DNA of 17,382 bases from Deltaproteobacteria bacterium (GTDB lineage: Bacteria; Desulfobacterota; Binatia; UBA9968): contig VBKX01000021.1 of NCBI GenBank assembly GCA_005879435.1, positions 22,374-39,755 of the forward strand, written 5' to 3'. The notes below the pieces were generated by a model. It made no database searches. It saw nothing but the letters and a program-made list of their open reading frames with translations, and was not told the origin of the DNA. This document shows, one piece after another, positions 7,151 to 13,685 of this stretch. Numbering within the stretch: the stretch's first letter is position 1; each line of letters starts with the position of its first letter. The position numbers and the translations under genes were made by a program.

Positions 7151-8230
7151 ATGGCACCGCTAGAGTTTGTCACCAATCAGGAAATTATCATGGCGGCGCG
7201 ACGCAATCTGCCGGACAACGTTTGGCACTATCTCAGCGGCGGCGCCGAATCGGAAGCCACTATGCGACGAAATCGTTACGGTCTCGACAGCTTTGCATTT
7301 CGCCCGCAGGTGCTCGCTGACGTCGCAGAGATCAACCACTCAACAAATTTCCTCGGCCAAAGACTGAGAATACCGGTCATGCTTGCGCCCATCGGCTCAT
7401 TGCAATCGATCACAGCCGAGGGCGGCATCGCCGTCGCCAAAGCGGCCGAAGAATTCGGCACCGTCAACTTCGTCAGCTCAGTTACCCAACCCAGCCTCGA
7501 AGAGATTGCCGAGGCCAGCCGCAATCCGAAAATCTTTCAGCTCTACGTGCAGGGAGATTTCAAATGGGTCGAGAATCTTCTAACCCGCGTGAAACATGCC
7601 GGCTATTCGGCTCTCTGCCTTACCGTCGATACGGCGCACTACGGCCGGCGCGAGCGCCAAATGATGGATCGCTGGCTGCCGCCGAGCCGGCGCGGAGTCG
7701 GTTACGAGTACCGCGCCGGACTTACGTGGGAGACCTTGGATGCCATCAAAGAGGCGGCCCGACTTCCATTCATTCTAAAGGGCGTTGCCACCGCTGAAGA
7801 CGCGGCACTGGCGGTGGAGCACGGCGTCAGTTCGATATATGTCTCCAATCACGGCGGACGTCAGCTCGATCACGGTCGGGCGACCATCGACATGCTGCCG
7901 GAAATTGTTGACGCAGTCGGTGGTCGGGCCGAGATCCTGCTCGACGGCGGTATCGTTCGCGGCAGCGACGTGCTCAAAGCTGTCGCGCTCGGCGCGCGCG
8001 CCGTGACCATCGGTAAGCTCCAGGGTTGGGGCCTCGCCGCTTCTGGTCAGGCAGGCTTGGTACGAGTTCTCGAAATCCTCGAAAACGAAATCGTGACCAC
8101 CATGGCGCTGCTCGGCATCACGCGCCTCGATCAACTCACCCAGGCCCACTTATACAGAGTTGAACCGTCATCAAATCCGGTGCATGAAATGAGCGCCTTC
8201 CCATACATGCCCGGTGGCCAATTACTGTAG
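7151..8230 (+). CDS. FMN-dependent alpha-hydroxy-acid oxidase/dehydrogenase
   Basis: A 359-residue enzyme of the glycolate oxidase / L-lactate dehydrogenase (LldD) family, which oxidises small L-2-hydroxy acids to 2-oxo acids with FMN. By motif position the known active-site set of plant glycolate oxidase is complete: Tyr27 in VWHYLSGGAE (Tyr24), Tyr132 in QLYVQGD (Tyr129), Asp160 in LTVDTAHYGRRE (Asp157), Lys210 in ILKGV (Lys230), and His234 and Arg237 in SNHGGRQLD (His254, Arg257). The phosphate-binding LLDGGIVRGSDVLKA and ALGARAVTIGK blocks are present. The start is ATG 7151, with AGGAG five bases upstream; an upstream in-frame start at 7112 would only add a poor extension. The stop is TAG. 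There is no transmembrane segment, so it is probably soluble. The gene stands alone, and the exact hydroxy acid is unknown. Confidence 0.93.
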   Translation: MAPLEFVTNQEIIMAARRNLPDNVWHYLSGGAESEATMRRNRYGLDSFAFRPQVLADVAEINHSTNFLGQRLRIPVMLAPIGSLQSITAEGGIAVAKAAEEFGTVNFVSSVTQPSLEEIAEASRNPKIFQLYVQGDFKWVENLLTRVKHAGYSALCLTVDTAHYGRRERQMMDRWLPPSRRGVGYEYRAGLTWETLDAIKEAARLPFILKGVATAEDAALAVEHGVSSIYVSNHGGRQLDHGRATIDMLPEIVDAVGGRAEILLDGGIVRGSDVLKAVALGARAVTIGKLQGWGLAASGQAGLVRVLEILENEIVTTMALLGITRLDQLTQAHLYRVEPSSNPVHEMSAFPYMPGGQLL

Positions 8231-8747
8231 GCGCAAAGGAGCGCGTCCACGCCGCTCAGAACGTTGCAACGCAAGGGATAGCAATTTTGTTGCAAACGTA
8301 CGCCCGACGGAAGGAGATCAATAGAAAAACCTAACTGACAGTTTGCTCACTTTTCACCCAGTGCGAACTTTCGCCTGAGTAATCGATCACATATCCCCCG
8401 CAGATACGCCTCCACGTCGTTAATGGACTGGTTTCTCTTGGTACAAAATTGTCGATTTTTGCCCAAGATGATCCGTTTGGGTGCTCAGCGACATAAACAC
8501 GGCTTGGCCCGCCAAGCGCGCCAACTTAGCGGGAATACTAGAGTAAACCCTCGACATAAGCATTTAAGGTCATCTGGGCACCGTGCTTGCTAAGCTTGAG
8601 ACCATTTGCGGAATGGCGGTAGGGGAGAAGTTGGTCGTCGGCGTTGTATGCAAAGTCATTGGGGCGACAAATTTATCTCCCATCAAGGTCATTAACCCAT
8701 GGTGTGTATTCCATAGAGATAGTCAGCAATAAAAGGAGCGACGACCG
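8231..8747. other. long intergenic region with a hairpin and a possible decayed ORF
   Basis: No intact gene is seen here. At 8261-8299 an imperfect inverted repeat (ACGTTGCAAC / GTTGCAAACGT, one bulged base, 18-base spacer) follows the oxidase gene and might be a weak terminator, although no T-run follows. On the minus strand, 8538-8672 is a 44-codon open frame that reads like protein (for example NADDQLLPYRHSANGLKLS) but has no start. An in-frame TAA separates it from a further short open stretch upstream. It may be a gene remnant or chance. The last bases before 8748 hold the ribosome-binding site of the next gene. Confidence 0.4.
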
Positions 8748-9023
8748 ATGATAGAATCTGAACAGATGAGTGATCCGGAACGAAAGTTGTGGGCTTACGT
8801 ACTTCTTCAAGCCCATACCGATATTAGCGGACGCGATCCTCTCGCACGCTCGGCGCGATTGTGGTTTTGTTCCAAGGACGATTCCATCGGCAGCTTCACC
8901 TGGATTTGTAATCACTTGTCGTTGGAACCCGATGCCGTCCGCCAGCGTGTCCTCCGAGACGCCGCGCAAAAACGGCAAGAATCGATCGAGAATCTAGCCC
9001 AGGCAACCAACCGCGCCGCGTAA
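8748..9023 (+). CDS. conserved-looking small protein, function unknown
   Basis: A 91-residue soluble protein without signal peptide. Its core SARLWFCSKDD, then SIGSFTWICNHLSLEPDAVR, resembles a small uncharacterised family I associate with Deltaproteobacteria and Nitrospirae, with the pattern WF-S-x5-F-x-x-(I/V)C-x-x-L-x-L-x-P-x-x-(I/V)R. The C-terminal half (about residues 48-70) could be a helix-turn-helix-like helical pair, but no DNA-binding role is established. The start is supported by AAAGGAG ten bases upstream. The N-terminus MIESEQMSDPERKLWAYVLL is mostly helical. It ends 82 bases before the convergent 9106-9636 gene. Confidence 0.65.
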   Translation: MIESEQMSDPERKLWAYVLLQAHTDISGRDPLARSARLWFCSKDDSIGSFTWICNHLSLEPDAVRQRVLRDAAQKRQESIENLAQATNRAA

Positions 9024-9030
9024 CGCCTCA

Positions 9031-9047
9031 CCTATTTTTTGAATAGG
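9031..9047. terminator. small hairpin between convergent genes
   Basis: A 6-base stem (CCTATT / AATAGG) with a 5-base loop lies just after the 91-residue gene and about 60 bases beyond the end of the convergent gene at 9106. The T-run is inside the hairpin, not after it, so this is weak evidence for termination. Confidence 0.25.
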
Positions 9048-9105
9048 AAGCGCCACCGCACCAAGCTGATGGCGGCTCGCTCCGTGAAAGTGTCAGGCGC
9101 CGCAC

Positions 9106-9636
9106 CTATGGATCGTGGTAGTTGCCATCGTTGTGTTGGATCGTGTTGATGAAGCAGAGGCTCAAAGTCCGCGTCGAATTGTTCACCAATCGAATGAGTC
9201 GGGAAGCTGCTTCACTCCTGCGAAAAAAAGCTCGATAGCCCAGCTGCTGGTAGGCGACTTTCTCCGGCAGGCTGTTGGCGTAAATGATTGCCGCATTTTT
9301 CGCGATCAAACTTGGCGCCAAACTCTTTGCCAGTGGCAGACCTTGCCCCGCGTTGTTGCCCACGAGCACGTAATCCACGCCATCATTCAACTCGTCCAAC
9401 GCGCTCATAATGCTCGGCAGAGAAACCTCGTCCCAATTTCTCATCTCGAACTTGGCCTGTGCTGCCGTTAAGACGTTCGGATAGCCGTCAGCCATTCGAA
9501 AGACTCCGGCCTGTTGGACGAAGCGGGTCCAGGTGAGCGGCGGATCCACGACAAACTCACCGACTGTCACTTCGTTGTCGAGAATCAACGCGACAAAATG
9601 GTCCCTCCGCAATCGAGAAAGTTCAGTGCTTAGCAT
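9106..9636 (-). CDS. hypothetical protein, 176 residues
   Basis: I do not recognise a family. There is no signal peptide or membrane segment. The alternation of strands and helices suggests a small alpha/beta fold: HFVALILDNEV, a helix-rich middle, then GVDYVLVGNNAGQGL, NAAIIYANSLPEKVAY and LGYRAFFRRSEAASRLIRL. The VLVGNNAGQG loop between a strand and a helix could bind a ligand. Its start lies 28 bases after the stop of the jelly-roll gene on the same strand, so the two probably form a transcript. The likely ribosome-binding sequence (GAGGA) is about 16 bases from the ATG, farther than usual. Confidence 0.6.
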   Translation of the reverse strand: MLSTELSRLRRDHFVALILDNEVTVGEFVVDPPLTWTRFVQQAGVFRMADGYPNVLTAAQAKFEMRNWDEVSLPSIMSALDELNDGVDYVLVGNNAGQGLPLAKSLAPSLIAKNAAIIYANSLPEKVAYQQLGYRAFFRRSEAASRLIRLVNNSTRTLSLCFINTIQHNDGNYHDP

Positions 9637-9664
9637 AGTGTATTTGCGTATTCCTCATTTTAGC

Positions 9665-10150
9665 TTAGCGCATAAAGATACCGCCCACCGGTTCAGCAAG
9701 CGGACCATTGACGACGAGGCAGGCGATTATGTGCTTGCTCCCCGGCACAGCTTTGTTCATGACCTCGACTCGATATTGCGTGTTGATACCGATAATGACT
9801 CCGGTGGCGCGGTCAATTTTCCCGTTGACCCAAATCTCGCCGTAGTTATCCACGTTGGTTTCGAAATAAACCCGAGAGTCGGTCAACGCGACACCGTCGA
9901 TCTCCGCCGGTAAAGTCACCGCAATTCGGTACCACGCGAAAGTAAAACCCTTGGAAATACTCTGACGAATGTTATTGCAGATCTCCCACTTCGAGTCATC
10001 ATACTCGGCGAGCCGCGCGGGAGTATTTAGAATCTGCGCCACCAAACCCTCGTTAGGCTCCCCGGGCACCAAGCCGGGTCCCAAGCGCCACTGGCCTTTC
10101 ACTTTCTGACGATCCGCTTCCTTGTTTAGGTCCAAAGCTATTCTCGGCAT
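9665..10150 (-). CDS. galactose-binding-like jelly-roll domain protein
   Basis: A 161-residue stand-alone beta-sandwich. The central and C-terminal parts read like the sugar-binding jelly-roll domain of GH2-type glycosidases: FAWYRIAVTLP near residue 70, then SRVYFETNVDNYGEIWVNGK (about 92-111) and a closing strand HIIACLVVNGPL. There is no catalytic domain and no signal peptide; the N-terminus is MPRIALDLNKEADRQKVKGQ. A carbohydrate- or small-molecule-binding role is inferred from the fold only. The start at 10150 is fixed by a strong GAGGAGA about six bases upstream. It lies upstream of the 176-residue gene and 324 bases downstream of the NHL-propeller gene, all on the same strand. Confidence 0.7.
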   Translation of the reverse strand: MPRIALDLNKEADRQKVKGQWRLGPGLVPGEPNEGLVAQILNTPARLAEYDDSKWEICNNIRQSISKGFTFAWYRIAVTLPAEIDGVALTDSRVYFETNVDNYGEIWVNGKIDRATGVIIGINTQYRVEVMNKAVPGSKHIIACLVVNGPLAEPVGGIFMR

Positions 10151-10474
10151 AAATTTCTCCTCGTAGTAGCATTCGTTCTATTAGTCAGCAGCGCGGCGGT
10201 GAAACATCCCAGCGCTGTTACAAAATCGACTTCCGATCAGCAAGGGTGTCGCCGCGCAACAACATCAAGACCGTTTATCAGATCGCATCCCCTTTGCGGA
10301 GCGTTTTAGTAAAACGTCTGAGCGATCCTGCCGATTTACATCTAAGTATTCCTCATAGCCGCCCAAATCGCTACGGTTAACAATCTCTACAAAGATCATT
10401 CGCCGGTCGCTGCTTTGGCTCTCAAAGCTGAGACCTCGGCATCCGTCGCGACAGACGCGGACGCGAAACCGTTG
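10151..10474. other. intergenic region, nothing recognised
   Basis: These 324 bases separate the NHL-propeller gene from the jelly-roll gene. I see no supported ORF, RNA or strong hairpin. A promoter for the jelly-roll gene probably lies here but no convincing -35/-10 pair stands out. The plus-strand open frame starting at 10415 runs into the propeller gene and is its shadow. Confidence 0.4.
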
Positions 10475-11587
10475 TTAGTTACCCACCGCTTTGAATTTTT
10501 GCACCCGGCGGCCGCCGACCGTCTCACCGATGAACAAATCGCCTTTGGAATTCATCGCGATCGTATGCAAGAAAGTGAACTCGCCGGCCATATGACCGAG
10601 CCGGCCGAAGCCGGACAGAGTTTGCCCGCTGTCGCGGTCGAGCGTCCAGATCACTTCGTCTAACCCGTCTGCGACGTACAGATATTTCTGAGCTTGGTCT
10701 CGCGACAAGAGGAACCACCACGGCGAACCGTTGCCTGCGAGGTCTGCTCTCCGCCTTTTGATCAAGATGTTTTTCTTGAAGTTGCCGAGCTTGTCGAAAA
10801 CCTGAATGCGCTTGCCGTCGCGGTCGGCGACGTAGAGCAGCCCATCGTTTGCGATGACCACGCAATGCACAATTCCCAAAAACACCCCACCGACGCCGGC
10901 ATCGTTCTCCGCGGCCGTGGCCTGTCGGCCAAACTGGCGAATAAATTTTCCATGGCGATCGAAAACTACGATGCGGCGGTTGCCGTAGCCGTCCGCGATA
11001 TAGATCTCGCCGTTGGCCGGATCCACCGCGAAGCTCGCCGGTTTGTTCAGCAAGGTTTGGCTGGCATTCAACGCCGCACCTTTGTTCGTGCCGTCCGCCG
11101 TGTCGAATTTCTTCTTCGTGCCGATTTGTAAAAGCAGTTTGCCGTCGCGCGAATACTTCTGCGCGATCGCGTCCGTGTTGCCACCAATCCAAATATTCCC
11201 TTCGTAATCGAAGTAGCAATCGTGCGCGCCGCTGGGCATGACCTTGGGATCGCCCCAGGAATTGATCACATTGCCATCGGGATCGAACTCGATAACCGGC
11301 GGCGCCGCTTTGCCGATTTCTTTTTCCGCCGCGGTCAGGTTCGTCGAGTCGGCGGTCCGGGTCACGATGAACACATGATCGTCTTTATCGACACACGTGC
11401 CGCCGACATTGCCGGTGACCCAGTCATTCGGCAGTGGCTTGGGCCAAAAGGGATCGACTTGAAAATTCGCGGACGGCGGTGCCGCCTGCCCGAGCAGCAA
11501 ATCGGTCTCGCTTGAAAACGGGTTCCACGACGCCGCAGCGATACCGATTACGACCGCGACTGCATAGATATGAGTTTGTTTTTTCAC
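10475..11587 (-). CDS. exported NHL-repeat beta-propeller protein
   Basis: A 370-residue protein with an N-terminal hydrophobic export signal (THIYAVAVVIGIAAASW) and about six NHL-type blades. Repeating units show the HD/D-x-x-G-N-(I/V)-(Y/W)-(I/V)-(A/G)-D pattern: DKDDHVFIVTRTAD, DYEGNIWIGGNTD, DPANGEIYIADGYGNRRIVVFD, ANDGLLYVADRDGKRIQVFD, AQKYLYVADGLDEVIWTLD and NSKGDLFIGETVGGRRVQKF. This fits the NHL/peptidyl-alpha-hydroxyglycine lyase-like group, but catalytic assignment is not possible. The start is GTG 11585-11587, with AAGGGG seven bases upstream; no in-frame ATG precedes the signal. It lies 39 bases after the stop of the 11627-12610 substrate-binding protein gene, so co-transcription is likely. 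Confidence 0.82.
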   Translation of the reverse strand: MKKQTHIYAVAVVIGIAAASWNPFSSETDLLLGQAAPPSANFQVDPFWPKPLPNDWVTGNVGGTCVDKDDHVFIVTRTADSTNLTAAEKEIGKAAPPVIEFDPDGNVINSWGDPKVMPSGAHDCYFDYEGNIWIGGNTDAIAQKYSRDGKLLLQIGTKKKFDTADGTNKGAALNASQTLLNKPASFAVDPANGEIYIADGYGNRRIVVFDRHGKFIRQFGRQATAAENDAGVGGVFLGIVHCVVIANDGLLYVADRDGKRIQVFDKLGNFKKNILIKRRRADLAGNGSPWWFLLSRDQAQKYLYVADGLDEVIWTLDRDSGQTLSGFGRLGHMAGEFTFLHTIAMNSKGDLFIGETVGGRRVQKFKAVGN

Positions 11588-11626
11588 GATGCGCCCCTTC
11601 GACGGCGAACCACTCGCCGGATTAGA

Positions 11627-12610
11627 CTAACGCTTGCCAAACAACGCGTTAATGAAATCGGAATCATCCAGTTCTTTGACGATCCCGTTGTCGTAGAATT
11701 GTTCCGGCTCAGCCCGGCGCGCGGCGTCTCGGCGCGACATCTTGAGAGCGCGCGCGACGAGGTCTTTATTGACGTAAGGCCGCGTCGGCATATTCGGGAT
11801 GCTCGTGCGATAGCTTTCTTGGAGAATCTCCCGGTCGCCGATGCGCGAGTATTTCCCGATGATACGCTGGGCGAAGGAGACATCCTGACGCAGGGCCGCG
11901 AGGGTTTCGAGATACGCCTTATAAAAATTGATAGCCAGCGCTCGCTGCTGTTTTAGCCAACTTTCTTTAGCGGCGATGGCGCCGTAACCGAAGGGAATTT
12001 TCATTTCCATCAGGTTCACGATTTCTCTGAAGCCTAGTTTCTGCGCAATCAGCCCGTTGGGCGGTGAAATGATCGCGGTATCGGCCAGGCCTTGCTGCAA
12101 TGCTTGCACGCGGGCGTCGGTGCCGCCGACATAAAGAATCTTGTAGTCGCCTTCCTTCAGTCCGACCGATTCGAGCGCGTCCCGTATGCCATAGTCGGAC
12201 GCGGATCCTGCGCTGCTCGCGGCGATGATCTTGCCTTTCAGCTGCGCCGCGTTCGTGATTATCGGCTTGCTAAATATTTGGAAGTAATACCTGTCGTAAA
12301 CTGAACCGATGATGGTCACATCGCCGCCCGCCAGGCGCGCTTCTACCCCGGCGTTCAATGCGATCTGTCCGAGCTGAATGGAGTCGGATTCGAGAGCGAG
12401 GGCGATTCTCGACCCGCCGGCAAGATAAATCAGTTCGGCATCGACGCCATACTTTACAAACAAGCCTTTTTCCTGCGCGCCCCAGAGGGGCGCCATGGTC
12501 GCCGTAATCGCGCTGTAACCGATGCGGAGCTTAGCCGCCCACGAATCGTTCGCGGCAGACATCGAAGCGATGCCCAATAAAAGACTTAACAGCACCGCGG
12601 GTAGCGGCAT
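11627..12610 (-). CDS. NitT/TauT-type ABC transporter substrate-binding protein (second)
   Basis: A 327-residue exported binding protein. The signal peptide (PAVLLSLLLGIASMSA) is cut near NDSWA-AKL. The family opening KLRIGYSAITATMAPLWGAQ, then EKGLFVKYGVDAELIYLAGG, is followed by AQLKGKIIAASSAGSASDYG and RVQALQQGLADTAIISPP, the two lobes of the periplasmic-binding fold. It is clearly different in sequence from the 898-1887 protein. No permease or ATPase gene is nearby; instead the next gene on the transcript is an NHL propeller. The ATG at 12610 is the only reasonable start, since an in-frame TGA lies 18 bases upstream; the ribosome-binding signal is weak. The ligand is unknown. Confidence 0.88.
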   Translation of the reverse strand: MPLPAVLLSLLLGIASMSAANDSWAAKLRIGYSAITATMAPLWGAQEKGLFVKYGVDAELIYLAGGSRIALALESDSIQLGQIALNAGVEARLAGGDVTIIGSVYDRYYFQIFSKPIITNAAQLKGKIIAASSAGSASDYGIRDALESVGLKEGDYKILYVGGTDARVQALQQGLADTAIISPPNGLIAQKLGFREIVNLMEMKIPFGYGAIAAKESWLKQQRALAINFYKAYLETLAALRQDVSFAQRIIGKYSRIGDREILQESYRTSIPNMPTRPYVNKDLVARALKMSRRDAARRAEPEQFYDNGIVKELDDSDFINALFGKR

Positions 12611-12782
12611 GAGACCACGCTCGATTCACAAACGAAGCGCGACGCTTTTAATGTAAGAACCACCGGGTTCCTTTTGCCGAGTTTCGAAACCGAAGACTAG
12701 ACAGATCAAGATCCCGCGTGAACGCTATCATCGCCGGCTTTCGGATTCCATCATTAACGCAAAAATTGCCGTTCTCGTTCAG

Positions 12783-13031
12783 GTGATGGACGAACTTGGC
12801 TTCGATCAGGAGATCATTGCAAAGGTGTCCGGAGTGCCGCAACGAACGATCAGCGATATTGCCAATTGGAGAACAGCCGAGTTAAACGAAGTGCGGGAGA
12901 CCTACCGCCTCTACTTGAGAAAATACATCCGAGACGAAGCTGCCAGGCTTGGATTTACTGTATTGAAGCGTTTCGAGGAGATCGTGAAGGACGCGGACTT
13001 CATGACCACCATGAGAATTGCGGCGCCGTGA
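12783..13031 (+). CDS. helix-turn-helix DNA-binding protein, start uncertain
   Basis: An 82-residue reading from GTG 12783 carrying a good helix-turn-helix: QEIIAKVSGVPQRTISDIAN (residues about 9-28), with Ala, Gly and the hydrophobic positions in the canonical places. A basic helical tail follows (YRLYLRKYIRDEAARLGF, VLKRFEEIV). The same frame is open upstream to 12657, and the extra part (RLSDSIINAKIAVLVQ) reads like a continuous helix leading into residue 1, so the true protein probably began further upstream. That upstream stretch has no ATG, GTG or TTG, and 12783 has no ribosome-binding site. The start therefore seems lost or non-canonical. It lies 39 bases before an excisionase-like pseudogene; together they look like the remains of a mobile element's regulatory pair. 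Confidence 0.5.
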   Translation: MMDELGFDQEIIAKVSGVPQRTISDIANWRTAELNEVRETYRLYLRKYIRDEAARLGFTVLKRFEEIVKDADFMTTMRIAAP

Positions 13032-13070
13032 CAAGCCTAGCCTCAAAATTTGACGATGGGAGATAACAGG

Positions 13071-13280
13071 ATGGAGAATCAGGAAAAGTACCTCAGCACC
13101 GGCCAGCTCATGGACTAGAAATCTCACGCAGCACGGTGTATCGGCTCATGGCCAAAGGGGATGCCGAACCTCATGGTGGGCAGTGTTCACCGGTTTCCGA
13201 TGGGTCAGGTTGTGGGATGGCTGGAAAACCAGAGGGGAAACAATCGGAATAATAGAGAAACACCGAATGCTGAGATTTAA
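13071..13280 (+). pseudogene. excisionase/HTH_17-like gene broken by two frameshifts
   Basis: It begins ATG at 13071 (GGAG nine bases upstream) with MENQEKYLSTGQLM and meets a stop at 13116-13118. The homologous text resumes one frame over as LEISRSTVYRLMAKG, then returns to the first frame at 13161 as MPNLMVGSVHRFPMGQVVGW, ending at TAA 13278-13280. Spliced together this is a typical small MerR/excisionase-like winged-helix protein (STGQL, then ISRSTVYRLMAKG, then V-x-x-x-HRFP). The lesions are a one-base loss near 13110-13120 and a one-base gain in the GGGG run at 13157-13160. They cancel in frame. It is a likely remnant of an integrated element; sequencing error at the G-run is possible for the second lesion but would not remove the first. 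Confidence 0.6.
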
Positions 13281-13285
13281 TTGAA

Positions 13286-13308
13286 GGAGAATTCAATTCA
13301 ATCCTAGC
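13286..13308. repeat. 23-base direct repeat, left copy
   Basis: Identical over 23 bases (starting GGAGAATTCAATTCAATCC) to 13641-13663. The two copies are 355 bases apart and bracket a segment with a substrate-binding protein tail fragment and the small membrane/zinc ORFs. The left copy runs into a perfect 14-base palindrome, ATCCTAGCTAGGAT, at 13301-13314. The right copy's downstream flank matches the 3' flank of the array genes. Confidence 0.85.
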
Positions 13309-13313
13309 TAGGA

Positions 13314-13346
13314 TCAGCGAATCACCTTATCTGCCCGCGCCAGCAC
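13314..13346 (-). pseudogene. 3' tail fragment of a PF04392 substrate-binding protein gene
   Basis: On the minus strand these bases read VLARADKVIR followed by TGA, the same ten C-terminal residues that end the full-length copies in the array. DNA at 13319-13346 matches the right-hand fragment near 17043-17070 at all but about two of 28 positions. Upstream of it the homology stops abruptly and becomes the small zinc-binding ORF, in another frame. It is best read as a recombination junction. Confidence 0.6.
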
Positions 13347-13429
13347 TTGTGGCAAGTGATGAGCGCCGGCGTTCCCTCATGGTCACGCCAACAGCGGTCG
13401 CACATGTAATGACGGCAAACAGGGCACAT
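13322..13429 (-). CDS. small Cys-rich, probably zinc-binding ORF (35 residues)
   Basis: From ATG 13429 the frame reads MCPVCRHYMCDRC, then TCHKCWRGQIR and TGA. It has three CxxC pairs (Cys2/5, 10/13, 26/29) plus His in 35 residues, which is very unlikely by chance and suggests a zinc-ribbon or RING-like knuckle. The last residues overlap the substrate-binding protein tail fragment in another frame, so the C-terminus may be a junction artefact. Open sequence continues upstream of the ATG (FSTVPLNS). Restoring one T in the six-T run (minus strand, 13450-13455) would fuse it to the preceding 44-residue ORF and give one 82-residue membrane plus zinc protein. I favour that single broken gene. No family is recognised. 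Confidence 0.4.
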   Translation of the reverse strand: MCPVCRHYMCDRCWRDHEGTPALITCHKCWRGQIR

Positions 13430-13434
13430 GGAAT

Positions 13435-13569
13435 TCAGTGGCACTGTTGAAAAAACGCCACGACGATTCCGCCGATCCAGAGGTAGACCCGGTGGATCGG
13501 GGCCAAGCCTGTTCTACTCCACCGCTGACGATGCCACCGCGGGCGCGGCTTCCACTTTTTTCTAGCCAT
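13435..13569 (-). CDS. small basic single-pass membrane ORF (44 residues), probable 5' half of a split gene
   Basis: ATG 13569 opens a frame with a very basic, Trp/Arg-rich N-terminus (MARKKWKPRPRWHRQRW) and then a membrane-like segment, VYLWIGGIVVAFF (about residues 28-40), before ending QQCH and TGA. The stop falls just before the ATG of the Cys-rich ORF. A one-base deletion in the T-run would explain the early stop, because the next frame continues the hydrophobic end into STVPLNS and the CxxC protein. No clear ribosome-binding site is seen. The call depends on the protein-like composition and on its neighbour. Confidence 0.35.
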   Translation of the reverse strand: MARKKWKPRPRWHRQRWSRTGLAPIHRVYLWIGGIVVAFFQQCH

Positions 13570-13640
13570 GCTCGTATTGTAACACCACTCGGTAGATCTC
13601 ACGTTAACGCTTCTGTCGAATTTGGCAGGATTTGTTAGAT

Positions 13641-13663
13641 GGAGAATTCAATTCAATCCTAGC
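13641..13663. repeat. 23-base direct repeat, right copy
   Basis: The right partner of 13286-13308, with identical sequence. It lies directly downstream (minus strand) of substrate-binding protein copy A. The 15 bases that follow toward copy A (13664-13678, ATCGCCGCTTCGTTT) recur at 15997-16011, downstream of copy C, showing that the repeat belongs to the duplicated 3' flank of these genes. Confidence 0.85.
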
Positions 13664-13685
13664 ATCGCCGCTTCGTTTACTCCGA

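Noticed and set aside
6978..7163. 61-codon plus-strand ORF before the oxidase gene.
   Set aside because: No ribosome-binding site, non-protein-like composition, and it runs into the oxidase gene in another frame.
9085..9112. GTGTCAGGCGCC-type text resembling short REP-like elements near transposase genes in some genomes.
   Set aside because: Only one occurrence in the window and no associated transposase; a repeat cannot be claimed.
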